From contig OY759219.1 in the NCBI GenBank assembly GCA_963662175.1, forward strand, positions 45,562,675-45,626,674: DNA of 64,000 bases. Reading direction: 5' to 3'. Shown here one piece after another: positions 48,001 to 63,000 of the stretch. Numbering within the stretch: position 1 is the first letter of the stretch; the number at the start of each line of letters is the position of its first letter. The stretch is from Aradus depressus (Eukaryota; Arthropoda; Insecta; Hemiptera; Aradidae). The translations under genes and the position numbers were made by a program. The notes beneath the pieces were generated by a model. That model worked only from the letters and a program-made list of their open reading frames with translations. It did no database searches and was not told the origin of the DNA.

Positions 48001-51000
48001 TAATATCCCAATAACTGCCTCAATTTAAAGAATATCGACACGAGTATGAGGATTCTGAAGAGAAGCGAGCAATCAGAGGGGAGACGGAACTAATATCCCA
48101 ATAACTGCCTCAATTCAAAGAATATCGACACGAGTATGAGGATTCTGAAGAGAAGCGAGCAATCAGAGGGGGACGGAACTAATATCCCAATAACTGCCTC
48201 AATTTAAAGAATATCGACAAGAGTATGAGGATTCAGAAGAGAATCGAGCAATCAGAGGGGGACGGAACTAATATCCCAATAACTGCCTCAATTTAAAGAA
48301 TATCGACACGAGTATGAGGATTCTGAAGAGAAGCGAGCAATCAGAGGGGGGACGGAACTAATATCCCAATAACTGCCTCAATTTAAAGAATATCGACACG
48401 AGTATGAGGATTCTGAAGAGAAGCGAGCAATCAGAGGGGGGACGGAACTAATATCCCAATAACTGCCTCAAATTAAAGAATATCGACAAGAGTATGAGGA
48501 TTCTGAAGAGAAGCGAGCAATCAGAGGAGGGACGGAATTAATATCCCAATAACTGCCTCAATTTAAAGAATATCGACACGAGTATGAGGATTCTGAAGAG
48601 AAGCGAGCAATCAGAGGAGGACGGAACTAATATCCCAATAACTGCCTCAATTTAAAGAATATCGACACGAGTATGAGGATTCAGAAGAGAATCGAGCAAT
48701 CAGAGGGGGACGGAACTAATATCCCAATAACTGCCTCAATTTAAAGAATATCGACAAGAGTATGAGGATTCAGAAGAGAAGTGAGCAATCAGAGGGGGGA
48801 CGGAACTAATATCCCAATAACTGCCTCAATTTAAAGAATATCGACACGAGTATGAGGATTCAAAAGAGAAACGAGCAATCAGAGGGGGACGGAACTAATA
48901 TCCCAATAACTGCCTCAATTTAAAGAATATCGACACGAGTATGAGGATTCTGAAGAGAAGCGAGCAATCAGAGGAGGGACGGAACTAATATCCCAATAAC
49001 TGCCTCAATTTAAAGAATACCGACACGAGTATGAGGATTCAGAAGAGAAGCGAGCAATCAGAGGGGGACGGAACTAATACCCCAATAACTGCCTCAATTT
49101 AAAGAATATCGACACGAGTATGAGGATTCAGAAAAGAAGCGAGCAATCAGAGGGGGGACGGAACTAATATCCCAATAACTGCCTCAATTTAAAGAATATC
49201 GACACGAGTATGAGGATTCAGAAGAGAAGCGAGCAATCAGAGGGGGGTCGGCACTAATATCCCAATAACTGCCTCAATTTAAAGAATATCGACACGAGTA
49301 TGAGGATTCAGAAGAAAAGCGAGCAATCAGCGGAGGTCGGAACTTATATCCCAATAACTGCCTCAATTTAAAGAATATCGACACGAGTATGAGGATTCTG
49401 AAGAGAAGCGAGCAATCAGAGGGGGACGGAACTAATATCCCAATAACTGCCTCAATTTAAAGAATATCGACACGAGTATGAGGATTCAGAAGAGAATCGA
49501 GCAATCAGAGGGGGACGGAACTAATATCCCAATAACTGCCTCAATTTAAAGAATATCGACAAGAGTATGAGGATTCAGAAGAGAATCGAGCAATCAGAGG
49601 GGGACGGAACTAATATCCCAATAACTGCCTCAATTTAAAGAATATCGACAAGAGTATGAGGATTCAGAAGAGAAGTGAGCAATCAGAGGGGGGACGGAAC
49701 TAATATCCCAATAACTGCTTCAATTTAAAGAATATCGACACGAGTATGAGGATTCAGAAGAGAATCGAGCAATCAGAGGGGGACGGAACTAATATCCCAA
49801 TAACTGCCTCAATTTAAAGAATATCGACAAGAGTAGGAGGATTCAGAAGAGAATCGAGCAATCAGAGGGGGACGGAACTAATATCCCAATAACTGCCTCA
49901 ATTTAAAGAATATCGACACGAGTATGAGGATTCAGAAGAGAATCGAGCAATCAGAGGGGGACGGAACTAATATCCCAATAACTGCCTCAATTTAAAGAAT
50001 ATCGACAAGAGTATGAGGATTCAGAAGAGAAGTGAGCAATCAGAGGGGGGACGGAACTAATATCCCAATAACTGCCTCAATTTAAAGAATATCGACACGA
50101 GTATGAGGATTCAAAAGAGAAACGAGCAATCAGAGGGGGACGGAACTAATATCCCAATAACTGCCTCAATTTAAAGAATATCGACACGAGTATGAGGATT
50201 CTGAAGAGAAGCGAGCAATCAGAGGAGGGACGGAACTAATATCCCAATAACTGCCTCAATTTAAAGAATACCGACACGAGTATGAGGATTCAGAAGAGAA
50301 GCGAGCAATCAGAGGGGGACGGAACTAATACCCCAATAACTGCCTCAATTTAAAGAATATCGACACGAGTATGAGGATTCAGAAGAGAAGCGAGCAATCA
50401 GAGGGGGGTCGGCACTAATATCCCAATAACTGCCTCAATTTAAAGAATACCGACACGAGTATGAGGATTCAGAAGAGAAGCGAGCAATCAGCGGAGGTCG
50501 GAACTTATATCCCAATAACTGCCTCAATTTAAAGAATATCGACACGAGTATGAGGATTCTGAAGAGAAGCGAGCAATCAGAGGGGAGACGGAACTAATAT
50601 CCCAATAACTGCCTCAATTTAAAGAATATCGACACGAGTATGAGGATTCTGAAGAGAAGCGAGCAATCAGAGGGGGGACGGAACTAATATCCCAATAACT
50701 GCCTCAATTTAAAGAATATCGACAAGAGTATGAGGATTCAGAAGAGAATCGAGCAATCAGAGGGGGACAGAACTAATATCCCAATAACTGCCTCAATTTA
50801 AAGAATATCGACAAGAGTATGAGGATTCAGAAGAGAATCGAGCAATCAGAGGGGGACGGAACTAATATCCCAATAACTGCCTCAATTTAAAGAATATCGA
50901 CACGAGTATGAGGATTCAGAATAGAAGCGAGCAATCAGAGGGGGACGGAACTAATATCCCAATAACTGCCTCAATTTAAAGAATATCGACAAGAGTATGA

Positions 51001-54000
51001 GGATTCAGAAGAGAAGTGAGCAATCAGAAGGGGGACGGAACTAATATCCCAATAACTGCCTCAATTTAAAGAATATCGACACGAGTATGAGGATTCAAAA
51101 GAGAAGCGAGCAATCAGAGGGGGGACGGAACTAATATCCCAATAACTGCCTCAATTTAAAGAATATCGACACGAGTATGAGGATTCAGAAGAGAAGCGAG
51201 CAATCAGAGGGGGGTCGGCACTAATATCCCAATAACTGCCTCAATTTAAAGAATATCGACACGAGTATGAGGATTCAGAAGAAAAGCGAGCAATCAGCGG
51301 AGGTCGGAACTTATATCCCAATAACTGCCTCAATTTAAAGAATATCGACACGAGTATGAGGATTCTGAAGAGAAGCGAGCAATCAGAGGGGAGACGGAAC
51401 TAATATCCCAATAACTGCCTCAATTTAAAGAATATCGACACGAGTATGAGGATTCTGAAGAGAAGCGAGCAATCAGAGGGGGGACGGAACTAATATCCCA
51501 ATAACTGCCCCAATTTAAAGAATATCGACAAGAGTATGAGGATTCAGAAGAGAATCGAGCAATCAGAGGGGGACGGAACTAATATCCCAATAACTGCCTC
51601 AATTTAAAGAATATCGACAAGAGTATGAGGATTCAGAAGAGAATCGAGCAATCAGAGGGGGACGGAACTAATATCCCAATAACTGCCTCAATTTAAAGAA
51701 TATCGACACGAGTATGAGGATTCAGAATAGAAGCGAGCAATCAGAGGGGGACGGAACTAATATCCCAATAACTGCCTCAATTTAAAGAATATCGACAAGA
51801 GTATGAGGATTCAGAAGAGAAGTGAGCAATCAGAAGGGGGACGGAACTAATATCCCAATAACTGCCTCAATTTAAAGAATATCGACACGAGTATGAGGAT
51901 TCTGAAGAGAAGCGAGCAATCAGAGGAGGGACGGAACTAATATCCCAATAACTGCCTCAATTTAAAGAATACCGACACGAGTATGAGGATTCAGAAGAGA
52001 AGCGAGCAATCAGAGGGGGACGGAACTAATATCCAAATAACTGCCTCAATTTAAAGAATATCGACACGAGTATGAGGATTCAGAAAAGAAGCGAGCAATC
52101 AGAGGGGGGACGGAACTAATATCCCAATAACTGCCTCAATTTAAAGAATATCGACACGAGTATGAGGATTCAGAAGAGAAGCGAGCAATCAGAGGGGGGT
52201 CGGCACTAATATCCCAATAACTGCCTCAATTTAAAGAATATCGACACGAGTATGAGGATTCAGAAGAAAAGCGAGCAATCAGCGGAGGTCGGAACTTATA
52301 TCCCAATAACTGCCTCAATTTAAAGAATATCGACACGAGTATGAGGATTCTGAAGAGAAGCGAGCAATCAGAGGGGGGACGGAACTAATATCCCAATAAC
52401 TGCCTCAATTTAAAGAATATCGACAAGAGTATGAGGATTCTGAAGAGAAGCGAGCAATCAGAGGAGGGACGGAATTAATATCCCAATAACTGCCTCAATT
52501 TAAAGAATATCGACACGAGTATGAGGATTCTGAAGAGAAGCGAGCAATCAGAGGAGGACGGAACTAATATCCCAATAACTGCCTCAATTTAAAGAATATC
52601 GACACGAGTATGAGGATTCAGAAGAGAATCGAGCAATCAGAGGGGGACGGAACTAATATCGCAATATCTGCCTCAATTTAAAGAATATCGACACGAGTAT
52701 GAGGATTCAGAAGAGAATCGAGCAATCAGAGGGGGACGGAACTAATATCCCAATAACTGCCTCAATTTAAAGACTATCGACAAGAGTATGAGGATTCAGA
52801 AGAGAATCGAGCAATCAGAGGGGGACGGAACTAATATCCCAATAACTGCCTCAATTTAAAGAATATCGACAAGAGTATGAGGATTCAGAAGAGAAGTGAG
52901 CAATCAGAGGGGGGACGGAACTAATATCCCAATAACTGCCTCAATTTAAAGAATATCGACACGAGTATGAGGATTCAGAAGAGAATCGAGCAATCAGAGG
53001 GGGACGGAACTAATATCCCAATAACTGCCTCAATTTAAAGAATATCGACAAGAGTAGGAGGATTCAGAAGAGAATCGAGCAATCAGAGGGGGACGGAACT
53101 AATATCCCAATAACTGCCTCAATTTAAAGAATATCGACACGAGTATGAGGATTCAGAAGAGAATCGAGCAATCAGAGGGGGACGGAACTAATATCCCAAT
53201 AACTGCCTCAATTTAAAGAATATCGACAAGAGTATGAGGATTCAGAAGAGAAGTGAGCAATCAGAGGGGGGACGGAACTAATATCCCAATAACTGCCTCA
53301 ATTTAAAGAATATCGACACGAGTATGAGGATTCTGAAGAGAAGCGAGCAATCAGAGGAGGGACGGAACTAATATCCCAATAACTGCCTCAATTTAAAGAA
53401 TACCGACACGAGTATGAGGATTCAGAAGAGAAGCGAGCAATCAGAGGGGGACGGAACTAATACCCCAATAACTGCCTCAATTTAAAGAATATCGACACGA
53501 GTATGAGGATTCAGTAGAGAAGCGAGCAATCAGAGGGGGGACGGAACTAATTTCCCAATAACTGCCTCAATTTAAAGAATATCGACACGAGTATGAGGAT
53601 TCAGAAGAGAAGCGAGCAATCAGAGGGGGACGGAACTTATATCTCAATAACTGCCTCAATTTAAAGAATATCGACACGAGTATGAGGATTCAGAAGAAAA
53701 GCGAGCAATCAGCGGAGGACGGAACTTATATCCCAATAACTGCCTCAATTTAAAGAATATCGACACGAGTATGAGGATTCTGAAGAGAAGCGAGCAATCA
53801 GAGGGGAGACGGAACTAATATCCCAATAACTGCCTCAATTTAAAGAATATCGACACGAGTATGAGGATTCTGAAGAGAAGCGAGCAATCAGAGGGGGGAC
53901 GGAACTAATATCCCAATAACTGCCTCAATTTAAAGAATATCGACAAGAGTATGAGGATTCAGAAGAGAATCGAGCAATCAGAGGGGGACGGAACTAATAT

Positions 54001-57000
54001 CCCAATAACTGCCTCAATTTAAAGAATATCGACAAGAGTATGAGGATTCAGAAGAGAATCGAGCAATCAGAGGGGGACGGAACTAATATCCCAATAACTG
54101 CCTCAATTTAAAGAATATCGACACGAGTATGAGAATTCAGAATAGAAGCGAGCAATCAGAGGGGGACGGAACTAATATCCCAATAACTGCCTCAATTTAA
54201 AGAATATCGACAAGAGTATGAGGATTCAGAAGAGAAGTGAGCAATCAGAAGGGGGACGGAACTAATATCCCAATAACTGCCTCAATTTAAAGAATATCGA
54301 CACGAGTATGAGGATTCAAAGGAGAAACGAGCAATCAGAGGGGGACGGAACTAATATCCCAATAACTGCCTCAATTTAAAGAATATCGACACGAGTATGA
54401 GGATTCTGAAGAGAAGCGAGCAATCAGAGGAGGGACGGAACTAATATCCCAATAACTGCCTCAATTTAAAGAATACCAACACGAGTATGAGGATTCAGAA
54501 GAGAAGCGAGCAATCAGAGGGGGACGGAACTAATATCCCAATAACCGCCTCAATTTAAAGAATATCGACACGAGTATGAGGATTCTGAAGAGAAGCGAGC
54601 AATCAGAGGGGGGACGGAACTAATATCCCAATAACTGCCTCAATTTAAAGAATATCGACACGAGTATGAGGATTCTGAAGAGAAGCGAGCAATCAGAGGA
54701 GGGCCGGAACTAATATCCCAATAACTGCCTCAATTTAAAGAATATCGACAAGAGTATGAGGATTCAGAAGAGAATCGAGCAATCAGAGGGGGACGGAACT
54801 AATATCCCAATAACTGCCTCAATTTAAAGAATATCGACACGAGTATGAGGATTCAGAAGAGAAGCGAGCAATCAGAGGGGGGACGGAACTAATATCCCTA
54901 TAACTGCCTCAATTTAAAGAATATCGACACGAGTATGAGGATTCAGAAGAAAAACGAGCAATCAGAGGGGGACGGAACTAATATCCCAATAACAGCCTCA
55001 ATTTAAAGAATATCGACACGAGTATGAGGATTCAGAAAAGAAGCGAGCAATCAGAGGGGGGACGGAACTAATATCCCAATAACTGCGTCAATTTAAAGAA
55101 TATCGACAAGAGTTTGAGGATTCAGAAGAGAAGCGAGCAATCAGAGGGGATCGGCACTAATATCCCAATAACTGCCTCAATTTAAAGAATATCGACACGA
55201 GTATGAGGATTCAGAAGAAAAGCGAGCAATCAGAGGAGGACGGAACTTATATCCCAATAACTGCCTCAATTTATAGAATATCGACACGAGTATGAGGATT
55301 CTGAAGAGAAGCGAGCAATCAGAGGGGAGACGGAACTAATATCCCAATAACTGCGTCAATTTAAAGAATATCGACACGAGTATGAGGATTCTGAAGAGAA
55401 GCGAGCAATCAGAGGGGGGACGGAACTAATATCCCAATAACTGCCTCAATTTAAAGAATATCGACAAGAGTATGAGGATTCAGAAGAGAATCGAGCAATC
55501 AGAGGGGGACGGAACTAATATCCCAATAACTGCCTCAATTTAAAGAATATCGACACGAGTATGAGGATTCAGAATAGAAGCGAGCAATCAGAGGGGGACG
55601 GAACTAATATCCCAATAACTGCCTCAATTTAAAGAATATCGACAAGAGTATGAGGATTCAGAAGAGAAGTGAGCAATCAGAAGGGGGACGGAACTAATAT
55701 CCCAATAACTGCCTCAATTTAAAGAATATCGACACGAGTATGAGGATTCAAAAGAGAAACGAGCAATCAGAGGGGGACGGAACTAATATCCCAATAACTG
55801 CCTCAATTTACAGAATATCGACACGAGTATGAGGATTCTGAAGAGAAGCGAGCAATCAGAGGGGGGACGGAACTAATATCCCAATAACTGCCTCAATTTA
55901 AAGAATATCGACACGAGTATGAGGATTCTGAAGAGAAGCGAGCAATCAGAGGAGGGCCGGAACTAATATCCCAATAACTGCCTCAATTTAAAGAATATCG
56001 ACAAGAGTATGAGGATTCAGAAGAGAATCGAGCAATCAGAGGGGGACGGAACTAATATCCCAATAACTGCCTCAATTTAAAGAATATCGACACGAGTATG
56101 AGGATTCAGAAGAGAAGCGAGCAATCAGAGGGGGGACGGAACTAATATCCCAATAATTGCCTCAATTTAAAGAATATCGACACGAGTATGAGGATTCTGA
56201 AGAGAAAAGAGCAATCAGAGGGGGGACGGAACTAATATCTCAATAACTGCCTCAATTTAAAGAATATCGACACGAGTATGAGGATTCAAAAGAGAAACGA
56301 GCAATCAGAGGGGGACGGAACTAATATCCCAATAACTGCGTCAATTTAAAGAATATCGACAAGAGTATGAGGATTCTGAAGAGAAGCGAGCAATCAGAAG
56401 AGGGACGGAACTTATATCCCAATAACTGCCTCAATTTAAAGAATTTCGACACGAGTATGAGGATTCTGAAGAGAAGCGAGCAATCAGAAGAGGGACGGTA
56501 CTAATATCCCAATAACTGCCTCAATTTAAAGAAAATCGACACGAGTATGAGGATTCAGGAGAGAAGCGAGCAATCAGAGGGGGACGGAACTTATATCTCA
56601 ATAACTGCCTCAATTTAAAGAATATCGACACGAGTATGAGGATTCAGAAGAGAAGTGAGCAATCAGAGGGGGGACGGAACTAATATCCCAATAACTGCCT
56701 CAATTTAAAGAATATCGACACGAGTATGAGGATTCAAAAGAGAAACGAGCAATCAGAGGGGGGACGGAACTAATATCCCAATAACTGCCTCAATTTAAAG
56801 AATATCGACACGAAGATGAGGATTCAGAAGAGAAACAAGCAATCAGAGGGGGGACGGAACTAATATCCAAATAACTGCCTCAATTTAAAGAATATCGACA
56901 AGAGTATGAGGATTCAGAAGAGAAGCGAGCAATCAGAAGAGGGACGGAACTAATATCCCAATAACTGCCTCAATTTAAAGAATATCGACACGAGTATGAG

Positions 57001-60000
57001 GATTCAGAAGAGAAGCGAGCAATCAGAGGGGGTCGACACTAATATCCCAATAACTGCCTCAATTTAACGAATATCGACACGAGTATGAGGATTCAGAAGA
57101 GAATCGAGCAATCAGAGGGGAGACGGAACTAATATCCCAATAACTGCCTCAATTCAAAGAATATCGACACGAGTATGAGGATTCTGAAGAGAAGCGAGCA
57201 ATCAGAGGGGGTCGACACTAATATCCCAATAACTGCCTCAATTTAACGAATATCGACACGAGTATGAGGATTCTGAAGAGAAGCGAGCAATCAGAGGGGA
57301 GACGGAACTAATATCCCAATAACTGCCTCAATTCAAAGAATATCGACACGAGTATGAGGATTCTGAAGAGAAGCGAGCAATCAGAGGGGGACGGAACTAA
57401 TATCCCAATAACTGCCTCAATTTAAAGAATATCGACACGAGTATGAGGATTCAGAAGAGAAGCGAGCAATCAGAGGGGGTCGACACTAATATCCCAATAA
57501 CTGCCTCAATTTAACGAATATCGACACGAGTATGAGGATTCTGAAGAGAAGCGAGCAATCAGAGGGGAGACGGAACTAATATCCCAATAACTGCCTCAAT
57601 TCAAAGAATATCGACACGAGTATGAGGATTCTGAAGAGAAGCGAGCAATCAGAGGGGGACGGAACTAATATCCCAATAACTGCCTCAATTTAAAGAATAT
57701 CGACACGAGTATGAGCATTCAGAAAGGAAGCGAGCAATCGGAGGGGGGACGGAACTAATATCCCAATAACTGCTTCAATTTAAAGAATATCGACACGAGT
57801 ATGAGGATTCAGAAGAAAAGCGAGCAATCAGAGGGGGGACGGAACTAATATCCCAATAACTGCCTCAATTTAAAGAATATCGACACGAGTATGAGGATTC
57901 AGAAGAGAAGCGAGCAATCGGAGGGGGACGGAACTAATATCCCAATAACTGTCTCAATTTAAAGAATATCGACACGAGTATGAGGATTCAGAAGAAAAGC
58001 GAGCAATCAGAGGGGGGACGGAACTAATATCCCAATAACTGCCTCAATTTAAAGAATATCGACACGAGTATGAGGATTCAGAAGAGAAGCGAGCAATCAG
58101 AGGGGGTCGACACTAATATCCCAATAACTGCCTCAATTTAACGAATATCGACACGAGTATGAGGATTCAGAAGAGAATCGAGCAATCAGAGGGGAGACGG
58201 AACTAATATCCCAATAACTGCCTCAATTCAAAGAATATCGACACGAGTATGAGGATTCTGAAGAGAAGCGAGCAATCAGAGGGGGTCGACACTAATATCC
58301 CAATAACTGCCTCAATTTAACGAATATCGACACGAGTATGAGGATTCTGAAGAGAAGCGAGCAATCAGAGGGGAGACGGAACTAATATCCCAATAACTGC
58401 CTCAATTCAAAGAATATCGACACGAGTATGAGGATTCTGAAGAGAAGCGAGCAATCAGAGGGGGACGGAACTAATATCCCAATAACTGCCTCAATTTAAA
58501 GAATATCGACACGAGTATGAGGATTCAGAAGAGAAGCGAGCAATCAGAGGGGGTCGACACTAATATCCCAATAACTGCCTCAATTTAACGAATATCGACA
58601 CGAGTATGAGGATTCTGAAGAGAAGCGAGCAATCAGAGGGGAGACGGAACTAATATCCCAATAACTGCCTCAATTCAAAGAATATCGACACGAGTATGAG
58701 GATTCTGAAGAGAAGCGAGCAATCAGAGGGGGACGGAACTAATATCCCAATAACTGCCTCAATTTAAAGAATATCGACACGAGTATGAGCATTCAGAAAG
58801 GAAGCGAGCAATCGGAGGGGGGACGGAACTAATATCCCAATAACTGCTTCAATTTAAAGAATATCGACACGAGTATGAGGATTCAGAAGAAAAGCGAGCA
58901 ATCAGAGGGGGGACGGAACTAATATCCCAATAACTGCCTCAATTCAAAGAATATCGACACGAGTATGAGGATTCTGAAGAGAAGCGAGCAATCAGAGGGG
59001 GACGGAACTAATATCCCAATAACTGCCTCAATTTAAAGAATATCGACACGAGTATGAGCATTCAGAAAGGAAGCGAGCAATCGGAGGGGGGACGGAACTA
59101 ATATCCCAATAACTGCTTCAATTTAAAGAATATCGACACGAGTATGAGGATTCAGAAGAAAAGCGAGCAATCAGAGGGGGGACGGAACTAATATCCCAAT
59201 AACTGCCTCAATTTAAAGAATATCGACACGAGTATGAGGATTCAGAAGAGAAGCGAGCAATCGGAGGGGGACGGAACTAATATCCCAATAACTGTCTCAA
59301 TTTAAAGAATATCGACACGAGTATGAGGATTCAGAAGAAAAGCGAGCAATCAGAGGGGGGACGGAACTAATATCCCAATAACTGCCTCAATTTAAAGAAT
59401 ATCGACACGAGTATGAGGATTCAGAAGAGAAGCGAGCAATCAGAGGGGGTCGACACTAATATCCCAATAACTGCCTCAATTTAACGAATATCGACACGAG
59501 TATGAGGATTCAGAAGAGAATCGAGCAATCAGAGGGGAGACGGAACTAATATCCCAATAACTGCCTCAATTCAAAGAATATCGACACGAGTATGAGGATT
59601 CTGAAGAGAAGCGAGCAATCAGAGGGGGTCGACACTAATATCCCAATAACTGCCTCAATTTAACGAATATCGACACGAGTATGAGGATTCTGAAGAGAAG
59701 CGAGCAATCAGAGGGGAGACGGAACTAATATCCCAATAACTGCCTCAATTCAAAGAATATCGACACGAGTATGAGGATTCTGAAGAGAAGCGAGCAATCA
59801 GAGGGGGACGGAACTAATATCCCAATAACTGCCTCAATTTAAAGAATATCGACACGAGTATGAGGATTCAGAAGAGAAGCGAGCAATCAGAGGGGGTCGA
59901 CACTAATATCCCAATAACTGCCTCAATTTAACGAATATCGACACGAGTATGAGGATTCTGAAGAGAAGCGAGCAATCAGAGGGGAGACGGAACTAATATC

Positions 60001-63000
60001 CCAATAACTGCCTCAATTCAAAGAATATCGACACGAGTATGAGGATTCTGAAGAGAAGCGAGCAATCAGAGGGGGACGGAACTAATATCCCAATAACTGC
60101 CTCAATTTAAAGAATATCGACACGAGTATGAGCATTCAGAAAGGAAGCGAGCAATCGGAGGGGGGACGGAACTAATATCCCAATAACTGCTTCAATTTAA
60201 AGAATATCGACACGAGTATGAGGATTCAGAAGAAAAGCGAGCAATCAGAGGGGGGACGGAACTAATATCCCAATAACTGCCTCAATTTAAAGAATATCGA
60301 CACGAGTATGAGGATTCAGAAGAGAAGCGAGCAATCGGAGGGGGACGGAACTAATATCCCAATAACTGTCTCAATTTAAAGAATATCGACACGAGTATGA
60401 GGATTCAGAAGAAAAGCGAGCAATCAGAGGGGGGACGGAACTAATATCCCAATAACTGCCTCAATTTAAAGAATATCGACACGAGTATGAGGATTCAGAA
60501 GAGAAGCGAGCAATCAGAGGGGGGACGGAACTAATATCCCAATAACTGCCTCAATTTAAAGAATATCGACACGAGTATGAGGATTCAGAAGAGAAGCGAG
60601 CAATCAGAGGGGAGACGGAACTAATATCCCAATAACTGCCTCAATTTAAAGAATATCGACACGAGTATGAGGATTCAGAAGAAAAGCGAGCAATCAGAGG
60701 GGGGACGGCACTAATATCCCTATAACTGCCTCAATTTAAAGAATATCGACACGAGTATGAGGATTCAGAAGAAAAACGAGCAATCAGAGGGGGACGGAAC
60801 TAATATCCCAATAACAGCCTCAATTTAAAGAATATCGACACGAGTATGAGGATTCAGAAAAGAAGCGAGCAATCAGAGGGGGGACGGAACTAATATCCCA
60901 ATAACTGCGTCAATTTAAAGAATATCGACAAGAGTATGAGGATTCTGAAGAGAAGCGAGCAATCAGAAGAGGGACGGAACTAATATCCCAATAACTGCCT
61001 CAATTTAAAGAATATCGACACGAGTATGAGGATTCTGAAGAGAAGCGAGCAATCAGAAGAGGGACGGAACTAATATCCCAATAACTGCCTCAATTTAAAG
61101 AATTTCGGCACGAGTATGAGGATTCAGGAGAGAAGCGAGCAATCAGAGGGGGACGGAACTTATATCTCAATAACTGCCTCAATTTAAAGGATATCGACAC
61201 GAGTATGAGGATTCAGAAGAGAAGTGAGCAATCAGAGGGGGGACGGAACTAATATCCCAATAACTGCCTCAATTTAAAGAATATCGACACGAGTATGAGG
61301 ATTCTGAAGAGAAGCGAGCAATCAGAGGGGAGACGGAACTAATATCCCAATAACTGCCTCAATTCAAAGAATATCGACACGAGTATGAGGATTCTGAAGA
61401 GAAGCGAGCAATCAGAGGGGGACGGAACTAATATCCCAATAACTGCCTCAATTTAAAGAATATCGACACGAGTATGAGGATTCAGAAGAGAAGCGAGCAA
61501 TCAGAGGGGGTCGACACTAATATCCCAATAACTGCCTCAATTTAACGAATATCGACACGAGTATGAGGATTCTGAAGAGAAGCGAGCAATCAGAGGGGAG
61601 ACGGAACTAATATCCCAATAACTGCCTCAATTCAAAGAATATCGACACGAGTATGAGGATTCTGAAGAGAAGCGAGCAATCAGAGGGGGACGGAACTAAT
61701 ATCCCAATAACTGCCTCAATTTAAAGAATATCGACACGAGTATGAGGATTCAGAAGAAAAGCGAGCAATCAGAGGGGGGACGGAACTAATATCCCAATAA
61801 CTGCCTCAATTCAAAGAATATCGACACGAGTATGAGGATTCTGAAGAGAAGCGAGCAATCAGAGGGGGACGGAACTAATATCCCAATAACTGCCTCAATT
61901 TAAAGAATTTCGGCACGAGTATGAGGATTCAGGAGAGAAGCGAGCAATCAGAGGGGGACGGAACTTATATCTCAATAACTGCCTCAATTTAAAGGATATC
62001 GACACGAGTATGAGGATTCAGAAGAGAAGTGAGCAATCAGAGGGGGGACGGAACTAATATCCCAATAACTGCCTCAATTTAAAGAATATCGACACGAGTA
62101 TGAGGATTCTGAAGAGAAGCGAGCAATCAGAGGGGAGACGGAACTAATATCCCAATAACTGCCTCAATTCAAAGAATATCGACACGAGTATGAGGATTCT
62201 GAAGAGAAGCGAGCAATCAGAGGGGGACGGAACTAATATCCCAATAACTGCCTCAATTTAAAGAATATCGACACGAGTATGAGGATTCAGAAGAGAAGCG
62301 AGCAATCAGAGGGGGTCGACACTAATATCCCAATAACTGCCTCAATTTAACGAATATCGACACGAGTATGAGGATTCTGAAGAGAAGCGAGCAATCAGAG
62401 GGGAGACGGAACTAATATCCCAATAACTGCCTCAATTCAAAGAATATCGACACGAGTATGAGGATTCTGAAGAGAAGCGAGCAATCAGAGGGGGACGGAA
62501 CTAATATCCCAATAACTGCCTCAATTTAAAGAATATCGACACGAGTATGAGCATTCAGAAAGGAAGCGAGCAATCGGAGGGGGGACGGAACTAATATCCC
62601 AATAACTGCTTCAATTTAAAGAATATCGACACGAGTATGAGGATTCAGAAGAAAAGCGAGCAATCAGAGGGGGGACGGAACTAATATCCCAATAACTGCC
62701 TCAATTCAAAGAATATCGACACGAGTATGAGGATTCTGAAGAGAAGCGAGCAATCAGAGGGGGACGGAACTAATATCCCAATAACTGCCTCAATTTAAAG
62801 AATATCGACACGAGTATGAGCATTCAGAAAGGAAGCGAGCAATCGGAGGGGGGACGGAACTAATATCCCAATAACTGCTTCAATTTAAAGAATATCGACA
62901 CGAGTATGAGGATTCAGAAGAAAAGCGAGCAATCAGAGGGGGGACGGAACTAATATCCCAATAACTGCCTCAATTTAAAGAATATCGACACGAGTATGAG